Positions 17,964 to 26,459 of a stretch of DNA of 57,903 bases are shown here, piece after piece. The DNA comes from Clostridiales bacterium. GTDB lineage: Bacteria; Bacillota; Clostridia; Lachnospirales; Lachnospiraceae. Both the position numbers and the translations under genes were made by a program. Numbering within the stretch: the stretch's first letter is position 1; each line of letters starts with the position of its first letter. The stretch covers positions 1 through 57,903 of the forward strand of contig JAAYTK010000083.1 of assembly GCA_012523775.1 (NCBI GenBank), written 5' to 3'. The notes under the pieces are model-generated. The model ran no database searches, was not told the origin of the DNA, and worked only from the letters and a program-made list of their open reading frames with translations.

Positions 17964-19289
17964 TTATTCTTCATTGGTTTGAAAGAAATATCTGATTCCG
18001 GCGATTGTCACCTCATTGCCTTTCAGAATTTCATATCTTTGATAACAGGACAGAGGTTCTCCGTTTAGACAGGTCCCGTTCGTCGAATTCAGATCCGTTA
18101 TATAATATATGTTATCCCCTCTGGTTATCTTGACATGATATCTGCTTATCACTTCATTATCCAGAAAATAATCTACATTGTCTTTTTGTTTGCCGATAAT
18201 AAAGGGAAATTCGTTAATGTTTATAATATCATATGCCGCATTATCCTCAGGCTCCAGGTAGCATCCTGAGTATGGAGTCACTTTGTTTAGCAAAACAGTA
18301 GGATTGGACGGTTTTTCTTTCCCTTCATCAGGAATTTTCTTTACATAAGGCTCTTTAGGGCTTATTCTTTCAGGCCTCGGATCGATATATTCATGCCTGC
18401 TGATGATTCTGGTCAGCCTGTTATTCTTATTCCAAATGATTTTCATCAGATAACCGATTATAATCAATAAAACTAAAAGCAGGGCCGTAAGCTTGCCGTA
18501 ATCTATTCTTTTTCCCATAGAAGTATATATAATTCTTGTGCTTATGGCTAAGATTAGCAGGGCTATGCCTCCTATGATGCTTGCCCCCGTATAGATATAG
18601 GTTCTCAAGGGATAATAATACTGCTCGGTGTCATCATATATTTTCTCCGGCATAACGGGTATTTGGTTTTCCCTGGCCTTGTCGTCTGTTTCAGGTTTCG
18701 CTTCAGATAGATTGGCATAGGGATTTCTTATATCTTTTATATCCCTTTTACTTCCACGTATGGCCGACAGTAATTTACTAAAGGAAAACCCTTCGTCACG
18801 ACACACCGCATATAGGTTGTACACATAAAGAACAGCATCTCTGTCACCGTATTCCAGCTTATTCATTATATGCTCTGTTAATGATACTATCTGATTTCTT
18901 AAATCTTTGTTGTATCCGGGATAATAGCATATATTAAGTTGCGTGGTTGCCAGGTCGATATACATATGCTCCGGTTCCAGAATCAGATCATTCTCATTAA
19001 GGAGATATTCGTAGGTTTGCTCTACCAAATCAGCCAGATTACTAAATAGCCCCTTAACTCTCTCATAACTAATTGTATTCTTCGTATATAGGGTTTCCAT
19101 GGATTGCTTTGAAGTAATATCGTAGTAATATAAAACCCTATTATCGATAGTCCTCGGCTCGGGTCTTATAACACCCTTAAGATTATTCGCCTGTAACATA
19201 TGTACACAATAGTACTCGTCATCGCTGTTATCTTTCTTGTGTAAAACAAGATAACTGCTATGAAGATCCCTTTTATAGCTGACTTCCAT
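17964..19289 (-). CDS. FHA-domain membrane protein of the Tad locus (DUF6382-like N-terminus)
   Basis: A 441-residue protein. Residues 1-200 form a soluble domain like DUF6382. Two membrane helices lie near 232-252 and 260-280, and a C-terminal FHA domain spans about 360-430, with F-I-I-G-K, S-R-Y-H-V and N-S-T-N-G-T, the residues that bind phosphothreonine. It is the last gene of the pilus operon, 13 bases after a TadE gene, so it probably links pilus assembly or secretion to Ser/Thr phosphorylation signalling at the membrane. No kinase is encoded nearby. AAAAGGAGG precedes the ATG by seven bases. Confidence 0.85.
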   Translation of the reverse strand: MEVSYKRDLHSSYLVLHKKDNSDDEYYCVHMLQANNLKGVIRPEPRTIDNRVLYYYDITSKQSMETLYTKNTISYERVKGLFSNLADLVEQTYEYLLNENDLILEPEHMYIDLATTQLNICYYPGYNKDLRNQIVSLTEHIMNKLEYGDRDAVLYVYNLYAVCRDEGFSFSKLLSAIRGSKRDIKDIRNPYANLSEAKPETDDKARENQIPVMPEKIYDDTEQYYYPLRTYIYTGASIIGGIALLILAISTRIIYTSMGKRIDYGKLTALLLVLLIIIGYLMKIIWNKNNRLTRIISRHEYIDPRPERISPKEPYVKKIPDEGKEKPSNPTVLLNKVTPYSGCYLEPEDNAAYDIININEFPFIIGKQKDNVDYFLDNEVISRYHVKITRGDNIYYITDLNSTNGTCLNGEPLSCYQRYEILKGNEVTIAGIRYFFQTNEE

Positions 19290-19302
19290 CGTTATCCTCC
19301 TT

Positions 19303-19866
19303 TTAATCCGGTAAAAGCTTCCCTAGCTTTTCCTTTAATTCATCAAACCCCTTTACCCTTGAACCGGTATCTAATATGACCTCTGATATACGTACCGATT
19401 CGGCAGGATTATGGTATGCAGACTTAGCCTCAAATACCAAGGATTTGTCAAAGGATAGCATCTTCAAAACTCCCCTAAATGGACATTTAAATTTCCCCTC
19501 TACTCTGGCAGAAATGCTTAGAACTCCTTTAGTAACTCTAACCTCTTTAATTTCTGTGGCAAGAAAGCAATCGGATAGTCTCTTTCTTAGATATGCTTCT
19601 ACATCGGCTGCCGTTGTGCCGGACTTATTAAATATTCGGCTGACTAATCCCTGATTTATTTCTTCATAGTTGACTCTACCTGTGGCAATATCGGCTCCAT
19701 GCTTATGATATAGTATGGCCTTATGTAAAACCGAATCCGTAACTGACTGTATTCTGCTGTAATCATGAAGGTAAAATGACAAATATATTATAAAAACCAT
19801 GGTAAATAATACGATAGGCATAACAAATACAGCCTCTACGGTAAAGCTTGCCTTAACCTTTTTCAC
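19303..19866 (-). CDS. TadE-type pseudopilin (second copy)
   Basis: About 187 residues with the TadE signature: a short basic leader, then A-S-F-T-V-E-A-V-F-V-M-P and a long hydrophobic helix. A prepilin peptidase would be expected to cut just before the helix, at the A-S-F-T-V-E site. I chose the GTG at 19866, with GGGGG nine bases upstream. A GTG at 19890 overlapping the upstream TGA is possible but has no ribosome binding site. The rest is a mixed domain without cysteines. It is probably a minor pilin in the Tad pilus, encoded directly after the A24 peptidase. Confidence 0.82.
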   Translation of the reverse strand: MKKVKASFTVEAVFVMPIVLFTMVFIIYLSFYLHDYSRIQSVTDSVLHKAILYHKHGADIATGRVNYEEINQGLVSRIFNKSGTTAADVEAYLRKRLSDCFLATEIKEVRVTKGVLSISARVEGKFKCPFRGVLKMLSFDKSLVFEAKSAYHNPAESVRISEVILDTGSRVKGFDELKEKLGKLLPD

Positions 19867-19886
19867 CGTATATGTCCCCCTTTCAT

Positions 19887-20318
19887 TCACTTAATCTGTA
19901 CCATAAGAACGATATATGCCAGCAGGATAAACGGTATAAAAGGAATAGCCTTCTTTCTGTCTGCACGCCTTAGTATCAATAGTACAATGGAGAATAGGGC
20001 TGCGAATAATAATGCAAGAGCAAACAACTCCATATTGCCCCAGAATCCCAGTTCTATTCCGGTAACTCCCAGAATCAACCCGTCACCCATGCCTATTTTT
20101 CCTGATGTTAGCTTACTAAGAATTAATACTCCTATACCAGGCGTAATTCCCAGCAATCTGTCCAAAACAGATAACGTCGTCGAAAAAGGGATGCAAATAC
20201 ATATAAGCACCATACCCAGTATTACTACCCACAGTCTTATCTTCTTCCACCTAATATCCTGAACTGAAGTTATAATCAGCAAAATGCCAACTAATCCTCT
20301 TCCAACATAATTCCACAT
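19887..20318 (-). CDS. A24 family prepilin peptidase (TadV/CpaA-like)
   Basis: A 143-residue membrane protein, the short form without the N-terminal methylase domain, as in Tad systems. The two catalytic aspartates are in S-V-Q-D-I-R near residue 22 and in G-M-G-D-G-L near residue 78 (the GxGD motif). It should cleave the Flp pilin and TadE-type pseudopilins at the membrane. It lies between two TadE genes, which fits that role. The ribosome binding site AGGAG is 11 bases before the ATG, a little far. Confidence 0.88.
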   Translation of the reverse strand: MWNYVGRGLVGILLIITSVQDIRWKKIRLWVVILGMVLICICIPFSTTLSVLDRLLGITPGIGVLILSKLTSGKIGMGDGLILGVTGIELGFWGNMELFALALLFAALFSIVLLILRRADRKKAIPFIPFILLAYIVLMVQIK

Positions 20319-20339
20319 CTATAATTTATCTCCTGTAAT

Positions 20340-21230
20340 TTATTTTCCACAGCGTTTACATGGCAATCTGTCTCCTACCTCCGAAAGAGGTATTTTCTTT
20401 ACATTTCTTTTTATTTTTGAACATTCCTTATCACTGTGATACCTGTCACCGTATGCTGTGATATAAAAGGTTCCCGTCTCAGATTCCTTACCACGGCAGC
20501 AGGCTTTACACTCATAATATTTCCCTCCGTTTTTGTTTCTCTGCCAGGTTGGCTTACCGATAATGGCTTCTACCGACAAGCTTATATGGGAGCAGCTTCT
20601 GCTTCTGTGATATACCGTGCCACTCTCGGTAACATATACCATCGTCTCATCATTGTCCTCCTCCTCAACAAAAGAATAGAGAGCCGTAAGCTGATGGCCA
20701 TTCCATCCACGAAGCCTTACTCTTTGTATGGTATCCATTTCAAGAAGGTCAAAAAGCTTAATGGGAATTCTAATCCTATACCTGGCAATAATATCAATGT
20801 CATTATTACCCTGTAGCACCTTAGAGCCGTCGAAGCTTATTCCGTCGAAGCCCCCGACTATAAAAGGGTGATTTCTCTTAACCTTGCTAAGTTTACTTTC
20901 TACGGCATATTTAATTCCTACCCTATTGACAATTGCTCCGGTTATCTCCTGTAATCCGGTCTGAATTTTCTCATCCAAAAAGGAGGATTCTATGGATTCG
21001 ATATCATCTGCGTCCTGAAAATCCGAATACACATATGCCGCCCTTGCCATACTTAATCCCGCTTCTGTCATGGCCTTCTGTAGGCTCTCTTGAAAGATAA
21101 TTGTCTGTAAAATATACAGAAAGCACATAAACAGGAATAAAAAGAGCGGGAGTATCAATGATGCCTCTACTGTCAGAGAGGCATTTGAATTTCTTCGTTT
21201 TATATTAGATAATTTCTTTCTCAGCTTCAT
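20340..21230 (-). CDS. TadE-type pseudopilin with C-terminal double Cys motif
   Basis: A 296-residue protein. The N-terminus has the pseudopilin form (basic leader, then A-S-L-T-V-E-A-S-L-I-L-P and a hydrophobic helix at about 18-44). The middle is a mixed domain. The last 90 residues hold two similar modules, each of the form H-x(4-5)-C-S-x-I followed about 30 residues later by C-x-x-C (V-Y-H-R-S-R-S-C-S to C-K-A-C-C, and R-Y-H-S-D-K-E-C-S to C-K-R-C-G-K at the very end), which suggests metal binding or disulphides outside the cell. GGGGG lies six bases before the ATG, directly after the long stem-loop at 21245-21385. Confidence 0.82.
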   Translation of the reverse strand: MKLRKKLSNIKRRNSNASLTVEASLILPLFLFLFMCFLYILQTIIFQESLQKAMTEAGLSMARAAYVYSDFQDADDIESIESSFLDEKIQTGLQEITGAIVNRVGIKYAVESKLSKVKRNHPFIVGGFDGISFDGSKVLQGNNDIDIIARYRIRIPIKLFDLLEMDTIQRVRLRGWNGHQLTALYSFVEEEDNDETMVYVTESGTVYHRSRSCSHISLSVEAIIGKPTWQRNKNGGKYYECKACCRGKESETGTFYITAYGDRYHSDKECSKIKRNVKKIPLSEVGDRLPCKRCGK

Positions 21231-21244
21231 ATTCCCCCTATAAT

Positions 21245-21385
21245 GTGGTCTGGAATGCCCGTTCTTCTAATAAATGTAATATATGCAAATGATTTCTTGG
21301 AGAGAGACTTATTTGATTTGATTGATTTAATAGATTTGATATAAGATATGAAAATTTCTTTAGAAGAGCGGACATTCCAAACCAC
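21245..21385 (-). repeat. Long imperfect inverted repeat within the pilus operon
   Basis: Arms of 26 bases at 21245-21270 and 21360-21385. In the operon's RNA they pair throughout except for one C-A mismatch and two G-U pairs. The 89-base interior is AT-rich with repeated TTTGAT-like words. It fills the 177-base gap between the DUF5702 gene and the TadE gene, ending 14 bases before the TadE start. It has no T-run and so is not a classical terminator. Confidence 0.75.
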
Positions 21386-21407
21386 CTTATTAAGGGCTTT
21401 ATCTTTA

Positions 21408-23933
21408 TCAGTAGCTATAATGTGTCAAAAGTTCAAGCTCTTTATTTATATCTTTATTTATATATTTATGCATGAACTGAAGAGTTGTAAAAGCAGGCTT
21501 AACCTTGAACGTGGCTTTGGCTTCATATCCAAATACACAGTTTTGCATATTGAAGTCTACTCCATATCTGACTTTAATGTTTTCCTGGATTAAATCCATC
21601 ATACGATATGTAAGCTTTCGTCTATTGGTCAGGCACAGGAATAATGTCAGGTAATCTTTATAGGAAAAGCCATTTTCATCTTTATATCCCGAGGCCTTGC
21701 TTCGTATATTGTCTCTGGTCAGTATCAGCAGGTCGCTATATCTTAACTCCACCTTTTTCTTTAGAATCGGTAGCTCCTTACCAATTAACAAAGCACAGGT
21801 ATCTACCAGACCGGAGGCGAATGCTAATAATATCATCAGTAATCCTTGCGTGATTGCGACTAATATAGGAAGCCCCGTAAAGCCCACCAGCTTGGAGGCT
21901 ATGGTTTTTGCCTCGCTCCATTTCTCCTTGTCACCCAGTATGGTTACAAAATTCAAGAGAGTTCTTAACAGTATCAGTCTTCCGATGACTGCCTGTAAAT
22001 TCTCCTTATCGATGCCATTGCCACAGATAAGATATTCCCATTCATAGGTCAGCACTGTCGGCTTTCTTCCTTCCTTTTCTTCCTCTTTAACCGGAAATCT
22101 ATAATAGTGCTCATCTATATATTGCTGAACCAATATTCTTTCCAGTATCTCATCGGCAGCATTACCAATAAGTGCCCCAAGGCTATAATCACCGAAACTG
22201 CCAAACAGGCCTCCCATGCCAGTGCTTTTATTCCCGATACTCATTCCCTTGAACATAGTCGAAAAAGAAAACCCCTCGCTGTTATCTGAAATCATTTCTA
22301 TTACAGACGGCAGCATCTCCATTGATATTTCGTTTTCCGATATGGTCTTAGGATCAATTACCAGGCTGGTTATGCCTTCTTCTATAAGCTCCTTAATGCT
22401 GTCCAAATAATCCGGTGTGTCCTCATCATCGATTACCAGAGTACTGTAATTAATATTAAGTCCGTTAGTATCATATGAAAGTATCGCTTTAGTCGCTTCA
22501 TCATAGGCTTTTTTCGCACCTTTGTAATCCAGATCCGATAATGCAATGCTGCCTTTGTCAAAGTTATCTACACATACTCTGAGCACTTCGTAATTATTGG
22601 CAAGCTTCTCCTTCATCCCGGGAAAATCATAGCCGTTTTCGTTATCTGTCTGATACCTTTTAATCTCCTCAAGTCCCTCCAAAAGGCTGCCCAATACACT
22701 TTCATCCAAGCTGCCCTTATGTCTTTCAAGACTGTTCTCATATGAAATAATTAGCGGTCCCGCTTCCTGTGAAGTTATAATTATTTGTTCCAATTCCGCA
22801 ATCGCCTGTTCCGTTGCGGTTAGGCTTCCGGAAGCTAACTCACTGATTTTAAAGCCATAGGTTCTTATGGTATTTATGCAGTTCATTTCCTCCTCTTTAT
22901 AGGCCTCTATATCCTGCAGTATGGTTTCCTTTTCCTCATCAAGCTCGGAGATTCTTTCCTCTGCCTCGGTAATATCGGATTTAATATCATCCGTGTCGAT
23001 TTCTTTTTTCTCACTATCCGCTAATCTTTCCTCCAGCTGCTTGAGGGTTTCTTCCTCCTTTTCCTTCTCCTCCCGAATATTATCTATTCTACCGTTTAGA
23101 TCTCCCACGGCAGCACTTATTTTTTCCAGCCTTTCAAAGCTGCTGTCAATCATTTTCAAAGACTCTGTCGGGTCTGTATATTCATCCTGTAAAGCAAGGA
23201 ATATGGCTTCGTTATTTATTCCTACGCTTTCCATGGTCGGAGATCCAAATAAGATTTTCTTTGCATAGCATTGCTCAGTCCTTAGAGTACCGCTCTTTCC
23301 CTTAAGAAGTCCCTTTCTGCTTGTGGATAGACCGTCGATGTATTTCATCAGAGCAAGAATTCCCTCGTCTATGGTAACCAGCTTCTCCTCCAGAGCCACT
23401 TTTTCCTCGTATATAACACTGACTTTTTTGGGTTGCTCGAGTAATGATGCCTTATCCAAAAAGAACTCTGCCACATTTCCTAAGGTTTTGTATTTCATAT
23501 ATTCTGTGACCTCATGAGTAAATATCTTTCCTCTATAATCTACAAGCATGACTTTGTCCAAAATCTCCAGCGTTTCCAATGAGGTGTTATGCATATTCAA
23601 ACGATAATATGCACCATAAAGACCTTGGCCGGGGCTTAGTGTATAGGAAATATAATCCAGCATATTTTGAGCTATTATGCTGTCTGTCTCAGATGCCTCA
23701 CCGTCAGAAGCATACAGTCCAAGAATATGGTATTCCTTCATTAGGGGTCCATAAAACCCGGCCAGGACAGAATCCATGGAGGTTATTAATGATCTCTCGG
23801 CAAATATTCTCGCGGTGCTTTGCCTGGCTCCCTCTATAACCGTTAAGACTAAGGATAGGACTAATAATAGTATAAGACTTAAAAATACGGTTATTGATCC
23901 TTCATGACATCGGTGTCTATTATATCTTTCCAA
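21408..23933 (-). CDS. DUF5702 pilus-locus protein with long coiled coil
   Basis: An 841-residue protein. An N-terminal helix begins with G-S-I-T-V-F-L-S-L-I-L-L-L and has the feel of a pseudopilin-like, TadG-like anchor. Residues about 265-420 are strongly charged with heptad character (many E, K, L, I), predicting a coiled coil. Two further hydrophobic segments lie near 700-730. The overall plan matches DUF5702 proteins found in Clostridial Tad loci, whose function is unknown. The start is TTG at 23933, behind GAGGGCGG seven bases upstream. It follows the Flp pilin gene by 14 bases and precedes the long inverted repeat. Confidence 0.82.
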   Translation of the reverse strand: MERYNRHRCHEGSITVFLSLILLLVLSLVLTVIEGARQSTARIFAERSLITSMDSVLAGFYGPLMKEYHILGLYASDGEASETDSIIAQNMLDYISYTLSPGQGLYGAYYRLNMHNTSLETLEILDKVMLVDYRGKIFTHEVTEYMKYKTLGNVAEFFLDKASLLEQPKKVSVIYEEKVALEEKLVTIDEGILALMKYIDGLSTSRKGLLKGKSGTLRTEQCYAKKILFGSPTMESVGINNEAIFLALQDEYTDPTESLKMIDSSFERLEKISAAVGDLNGRIDNIREEKEKEEETLKQLEERLADSEKKEIDTDDIKSDITEAEERISELDEEKETILQDIEAYKEEEMNCINTIRTYGFKISELASGSLTATEQAIAELEQIIITSQEAGPLIISYENSLERHKGSLDESVLGSLLEGLEEIKRYQTDNENGYDFPGMKEKLANNYEVLRVCVDNFDKGSIALSDLDYKGAKKAYDEATKAILSYDTNGLNINYSTLVIDDEDTPDYLDSIKELIEEGITSLVIDPKTISENEISMEMLPSVIEMISDNSEGFSFSTMFKGMSIGNKSTGMGGLFGSFGDYSLGALIGNAADEILERILVQQYIDEHYYRFPVKEEEKEGRKPTVLTYEWEYLICGNGIDKENLQAVIGRLILLRTLLNFVTILGDKEKWSEAKTIASKLVGFTGLPILVAITQGLLMILLAFASGLVDTCALLIGKELPILKKKVELRYSDLLILTRDNIRSKASGYKDENGFSYKDYLTLFLCLTNRRKLTYRMMDLIQENIKVRYGVDFNMQNCVFGYEAKATFKVKPAFTTLQFMHKYINKDINKELELLTHYSY

Positions 23934-23947
23934 CTGTAACCGCCCTC

Positions 23948-24130
23948 TTATGGTGTATTTAATGTATCAACCTGTTCGTTAATAGTCTCAAATACGCTGT
24001 TGATTATATTAGTTATTTGCTCTCGAAAAATTACCACCAGCAGTATTAATACCAAAAGTATTAAAATTATTTCCACAACACCAATACCATCAACATCTGA
24101 ATTAAAGAAATTAATAATTTTATTTTTCAT
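23948..24130 (-). CDS. Flp1-like type IVb major pilin
   Basis: A 60-residue peptide (64 from the alternative GTG at 24142). A short leader M-K-N-K-I-I-N-F-F-N-S-D-V-D-G-I-G is followed by V-V-E-I-I-L-I-L-L and an amphipathic tail. The Glu a few residues into the hydrophobic helix is the classic pilin Glu5-type position. It matches Flp1-like pilins of Gram-positive Tad systems and should be the major subunit, processed at G-I-G|V-V-E or close by. AAGGCGG lies upstream. It sits between tadC and the DUF5702 gene. Confidence 0.85.
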   Translation of the reverse strand: MKNKIINFFNSDVDGIGVVEIILILLVLILLVVIFREQITNIINSVFETINEQVDTLNTP

Positions 24131-24192
24131 TCTTTCATACACCGCCTTATAAGTAGCTTCCTTTCTAAAGATTTATAAACGTATACATATTT

Positions 24193-25683
24193 CTACATTC
24201 TAAACGAGATAAATGCCGGTATGATTATAATGACCAATACCACTAACAGTAGCATTATCATCGGCCCAAGCAGCTTTGTAGACGCTTCTTCACCAAGCCT
24301 TTTTGTATTTTCCTTTCGTTCACCAAAGGCCTCCATAGCCTCTTGTCTAAGTATTTCTACCATGTTCCTGCTTCCCTTCTTTAAATTCTGTATAAGCACA
24401 GAGCTAAATTTCATATAAGGTAGCAGTCCCACTCTTATGCCAAACTGTTCATAAGCATTTGCCTCGGGAATCCCCAGTCTAAGCTCATTTAATGTATAAA
24501 GCATTTCTTCATATGCATATCGCCTACATCCCCTTTTATCTTCTATCCTCTGCCTGTAATCCTGCGCTATCTTGCTCCATGCCTGCTTAATGGTCATTCC
24601 TGCGTTAACCAGTAGATTGAACTTATTAATTATCTCAGGATAATCGAGAAGCATTTGATTCTGTCTAAGCTTCATACTGTTATCAAGGTGCCTGTCCCTG
24701 TAAAACCAAATCAGTACGGAGCCGAACACGCCAATTATTAGAATTGATAATGCTATATCACTTTCAGGCATATACCATGTAACAGAATAATTTCCTACCT
24801 GTTCGGGAAGATGCCATTCCTTAGACATTCCGGTCTCCTCCTCGATTATGTCAAGGGTATTCTGAAGCTCCTTTAGAAGAACTCTCTTCTGATCCGACTT
24901 AATCGGCCATATTGTCAAGGGTATTGTATGCTCCACCCTTCTGTCTTTGTATTTTAAGACGGCGGTAACCGTGGTTTCTTTTCCCTCATCCGGTATTTTC
25001 TCATTAAAAAGTACTCCGTTACCTGAAATCAGGCGGTAATCATTTGGTATCCATTCGACAGTTATTCCTGTATCGGGGATACTTCTGATAAAGGATAAAT
25101 CTTTACTTACATGTTCTGCGGCCTCATTGTCTCCAAGCATCATAATCTCCAGATATGGAATGGCTTTACCCAATACCTCTTTCCATTCCTCATCGGAATA
25201 AATACGCTTCATATTCTGTACGACTATCTCATCCTCATATATATCACCGCTATCTTCCTTGTTTTCCATACGAAATTTAAGCTTTAACGGCCTGCTGTTC
25301 TCGCCCTCCTCCGGTCTTATTATATTAGTTCCAAAGATTTCGGATTTAGTTACAGCAGACTGAATGGAAGCAATCAAAGAAATACATGAAAAGGCAAAAA
25401 TTATAAGAGCGACAAGAGATGTTTTCTGATACCAGTAAAGCCTTATTTGTGTGTCTTTATGATCGGAAATGTTAAGAGCCTGAATCTTTCTCGATATATC
25501 AACTTTATTTAATACTTTATTCTTAAGGCCGGTCTTTGATAGGATTAAATCGGCCATAGGATAAAGAAAATAAAGCTTATGTTGCCCTTTGTCTATGTCT
25601 GAAGGCATATTTTCAGGATGCCTCAGAGACAAAATATATAAAAGTAGTAAAAGAATAACTATTAACAGATTTACATATAGCAT
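24193..25683 (-). CDS. TadC-like inner-membrane platform protein with extra Ig-like region
   Basis: A 496-residue protein. The C-terminal 170 residues are a type II secretion F domain (L-L-D-Y-P-E-I-I-N-K, A-G-M-T-I-K-Q-A-W, P-Y-M-K-F-S, ending in a hydrophobic helix pair). The N-terminal part carries two membrane helices, then about 200 extracytoplasmic residues (roughly 110-315) with a beta-rich segment (T-G-I-T-V-E-W-I-P, N-G-V-L-F, T-T-V-T-A-V-L) resembling the atrophied bacterial Ig fold. Normal TadC is about 300 residues, so this insertion is unusual. With TadB it forms the platform around the CpaF ATPase. Confidence 0.85.
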   Translation of the reverse strand: MLYVNLLIVILLLLLYILSLRHPENMPSDIDKGQHKLYFLYPMADLILSKTGLKNKVLNKVDISRKIQALNISDHKDTQIRLYWYQKTSLVALIIFAFSCISLIASIQSAVTKSEIFGTNIIRPEEGENSRPLKLKFRMENKEDSGDIYEDEIVVQNMKRIYSDEEWKEVLGKAIPYLEIMMLGDNEAAEHVSKDLSFIRSIPDTGITVEWIPNDYRLISGNGVLFNEKIPDEGKETTVTAVLKYKDRRVEHTIPLTIWPIKSDQKRVLLKELQNTLDIIEEETGMSKEWHLPEQVGNYSVTWYMPESDIALSILIIGVFGSVLIWFYRDRHLDNSMKLRQNQMLLDYPEIINKFNLLVNAGMTIKQAWSKIAQDYRQRIEDKRGCRRYAYEEMLYTLNELRLGIPEANAYEQFGIRVGLLPYMKFSSVLIQNLKKGSRNMVEILRQEAMEAFGERKENTKRLGEEASTKLLGPMIMLLLVVLVIIIIPAFISFRM

Positions 25684-25694
25684 GATAATAATCC

Positions 25695-26438
25695 TTATAA
25701 TTCTATAGCGATGATTTTATCGATAATACGATAAGTAAACAGATAGATTAGCAGAAGAAATGTCATTACGAGAATTCCGAATAAGTTATAATATAAGGGG
25801 TCTAAGAAGCCAGGTGAGAAAACAGACAGATAGCACAATATACCCACGGGAACGAACTTCATTATGGTGGCTTCGAATTTCTTAGCAGCAATCATGGTTA
25901 AAATCTCCCGTTTTATCTCCAGCTTATTGCTAATTATATTTCCGGTCGCCTTAATAATTTGAACCATATCTCCGCCGGTGCGTTTAGCTGTGGCAAAAAC
26001 CTCTGCAAAGCTGATTATATCCTCAATATTGCTACGTTCGCCAAAATCACTCAGTGCCTTTTCTACCGTTATATTTATCTGAATTCGCTTGACAAGATAG
26101 GTGAACTCCCTGATAATCATGGCTCCCTCGGGATATATTTGCTTTAAATCCTTAATAGCCTCTATAAATGCATGCTCTGCGCTATATCCTGCCGATAAGG
26201 CGGAAGACAGACTGTTAATACCGTCACGAAATTCAAGATTTAACTGCCATTTTCTCTTTTTTATCAGCTCCTTATTCTTATTTTTATAATATAAACAGAT
26301 TAAGGGGCTTAGCATTATAATACCAAATATACTCTTATAAAAGACGCCTCCCAATACCATAACAACTATTAATCCTTCAATGGTATACCTTATCTTTTCC
26401 TTCAATGAAAATCGGTATATATCATAATTTTCAATCAT
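25695..26438 (-). CDS. TadB-like type II secretion F family protein
   Basis: A 247-residue protein with a short N-terminal hydrophobic pair, a cytoplasmic F domain (R-D-G-I-N-S-L-S-S-A-L-S-A-G-Y-S, G-D-M-V-Q-I-I-K-A-T near 155) and two C-terminal membrane helices. It is the partner of the TadC protein encoded 11 bases downstream. The start is ATG 26438 behind GGGTGG. It lies immediately after cpaF in the operon, the order typical for Tad loci. Confidence 0.88.
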   Translation of the reverse strand: MIENYDIYRFSLKEKIRYTIEGLIVVMVLGGVFYKSIFGIIMLSPLICLYYKNKNKELIKKRKWQLNLEFRDGINSLSSALSAGYSAEHAFIEAIKDLKQIYPEGAMIIREFTYLVKRIQINITVEKALSDFGERSNIEDIISFAEVFATAKRTGGDMVQIIKATGNIISNKLEIKREILTMIAAKKFEATIMKFVPVGILCYLSVFSPGFLDPLYYNLFGILVMTFLLLIYLFTYRIIDKIIAIEL

Positions 26439-26459
26439 TAAACCACCCTTCTTTGAAGC

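Noticed and set aside
21301-21356. TTTGATTTGATTGATTT run as a CRISPR-like or tandem repeat
   Set aside because: It is a short, irregular AT-rich tract that forms the interior of the long stem-loop. There are no spacers and no cas genes.
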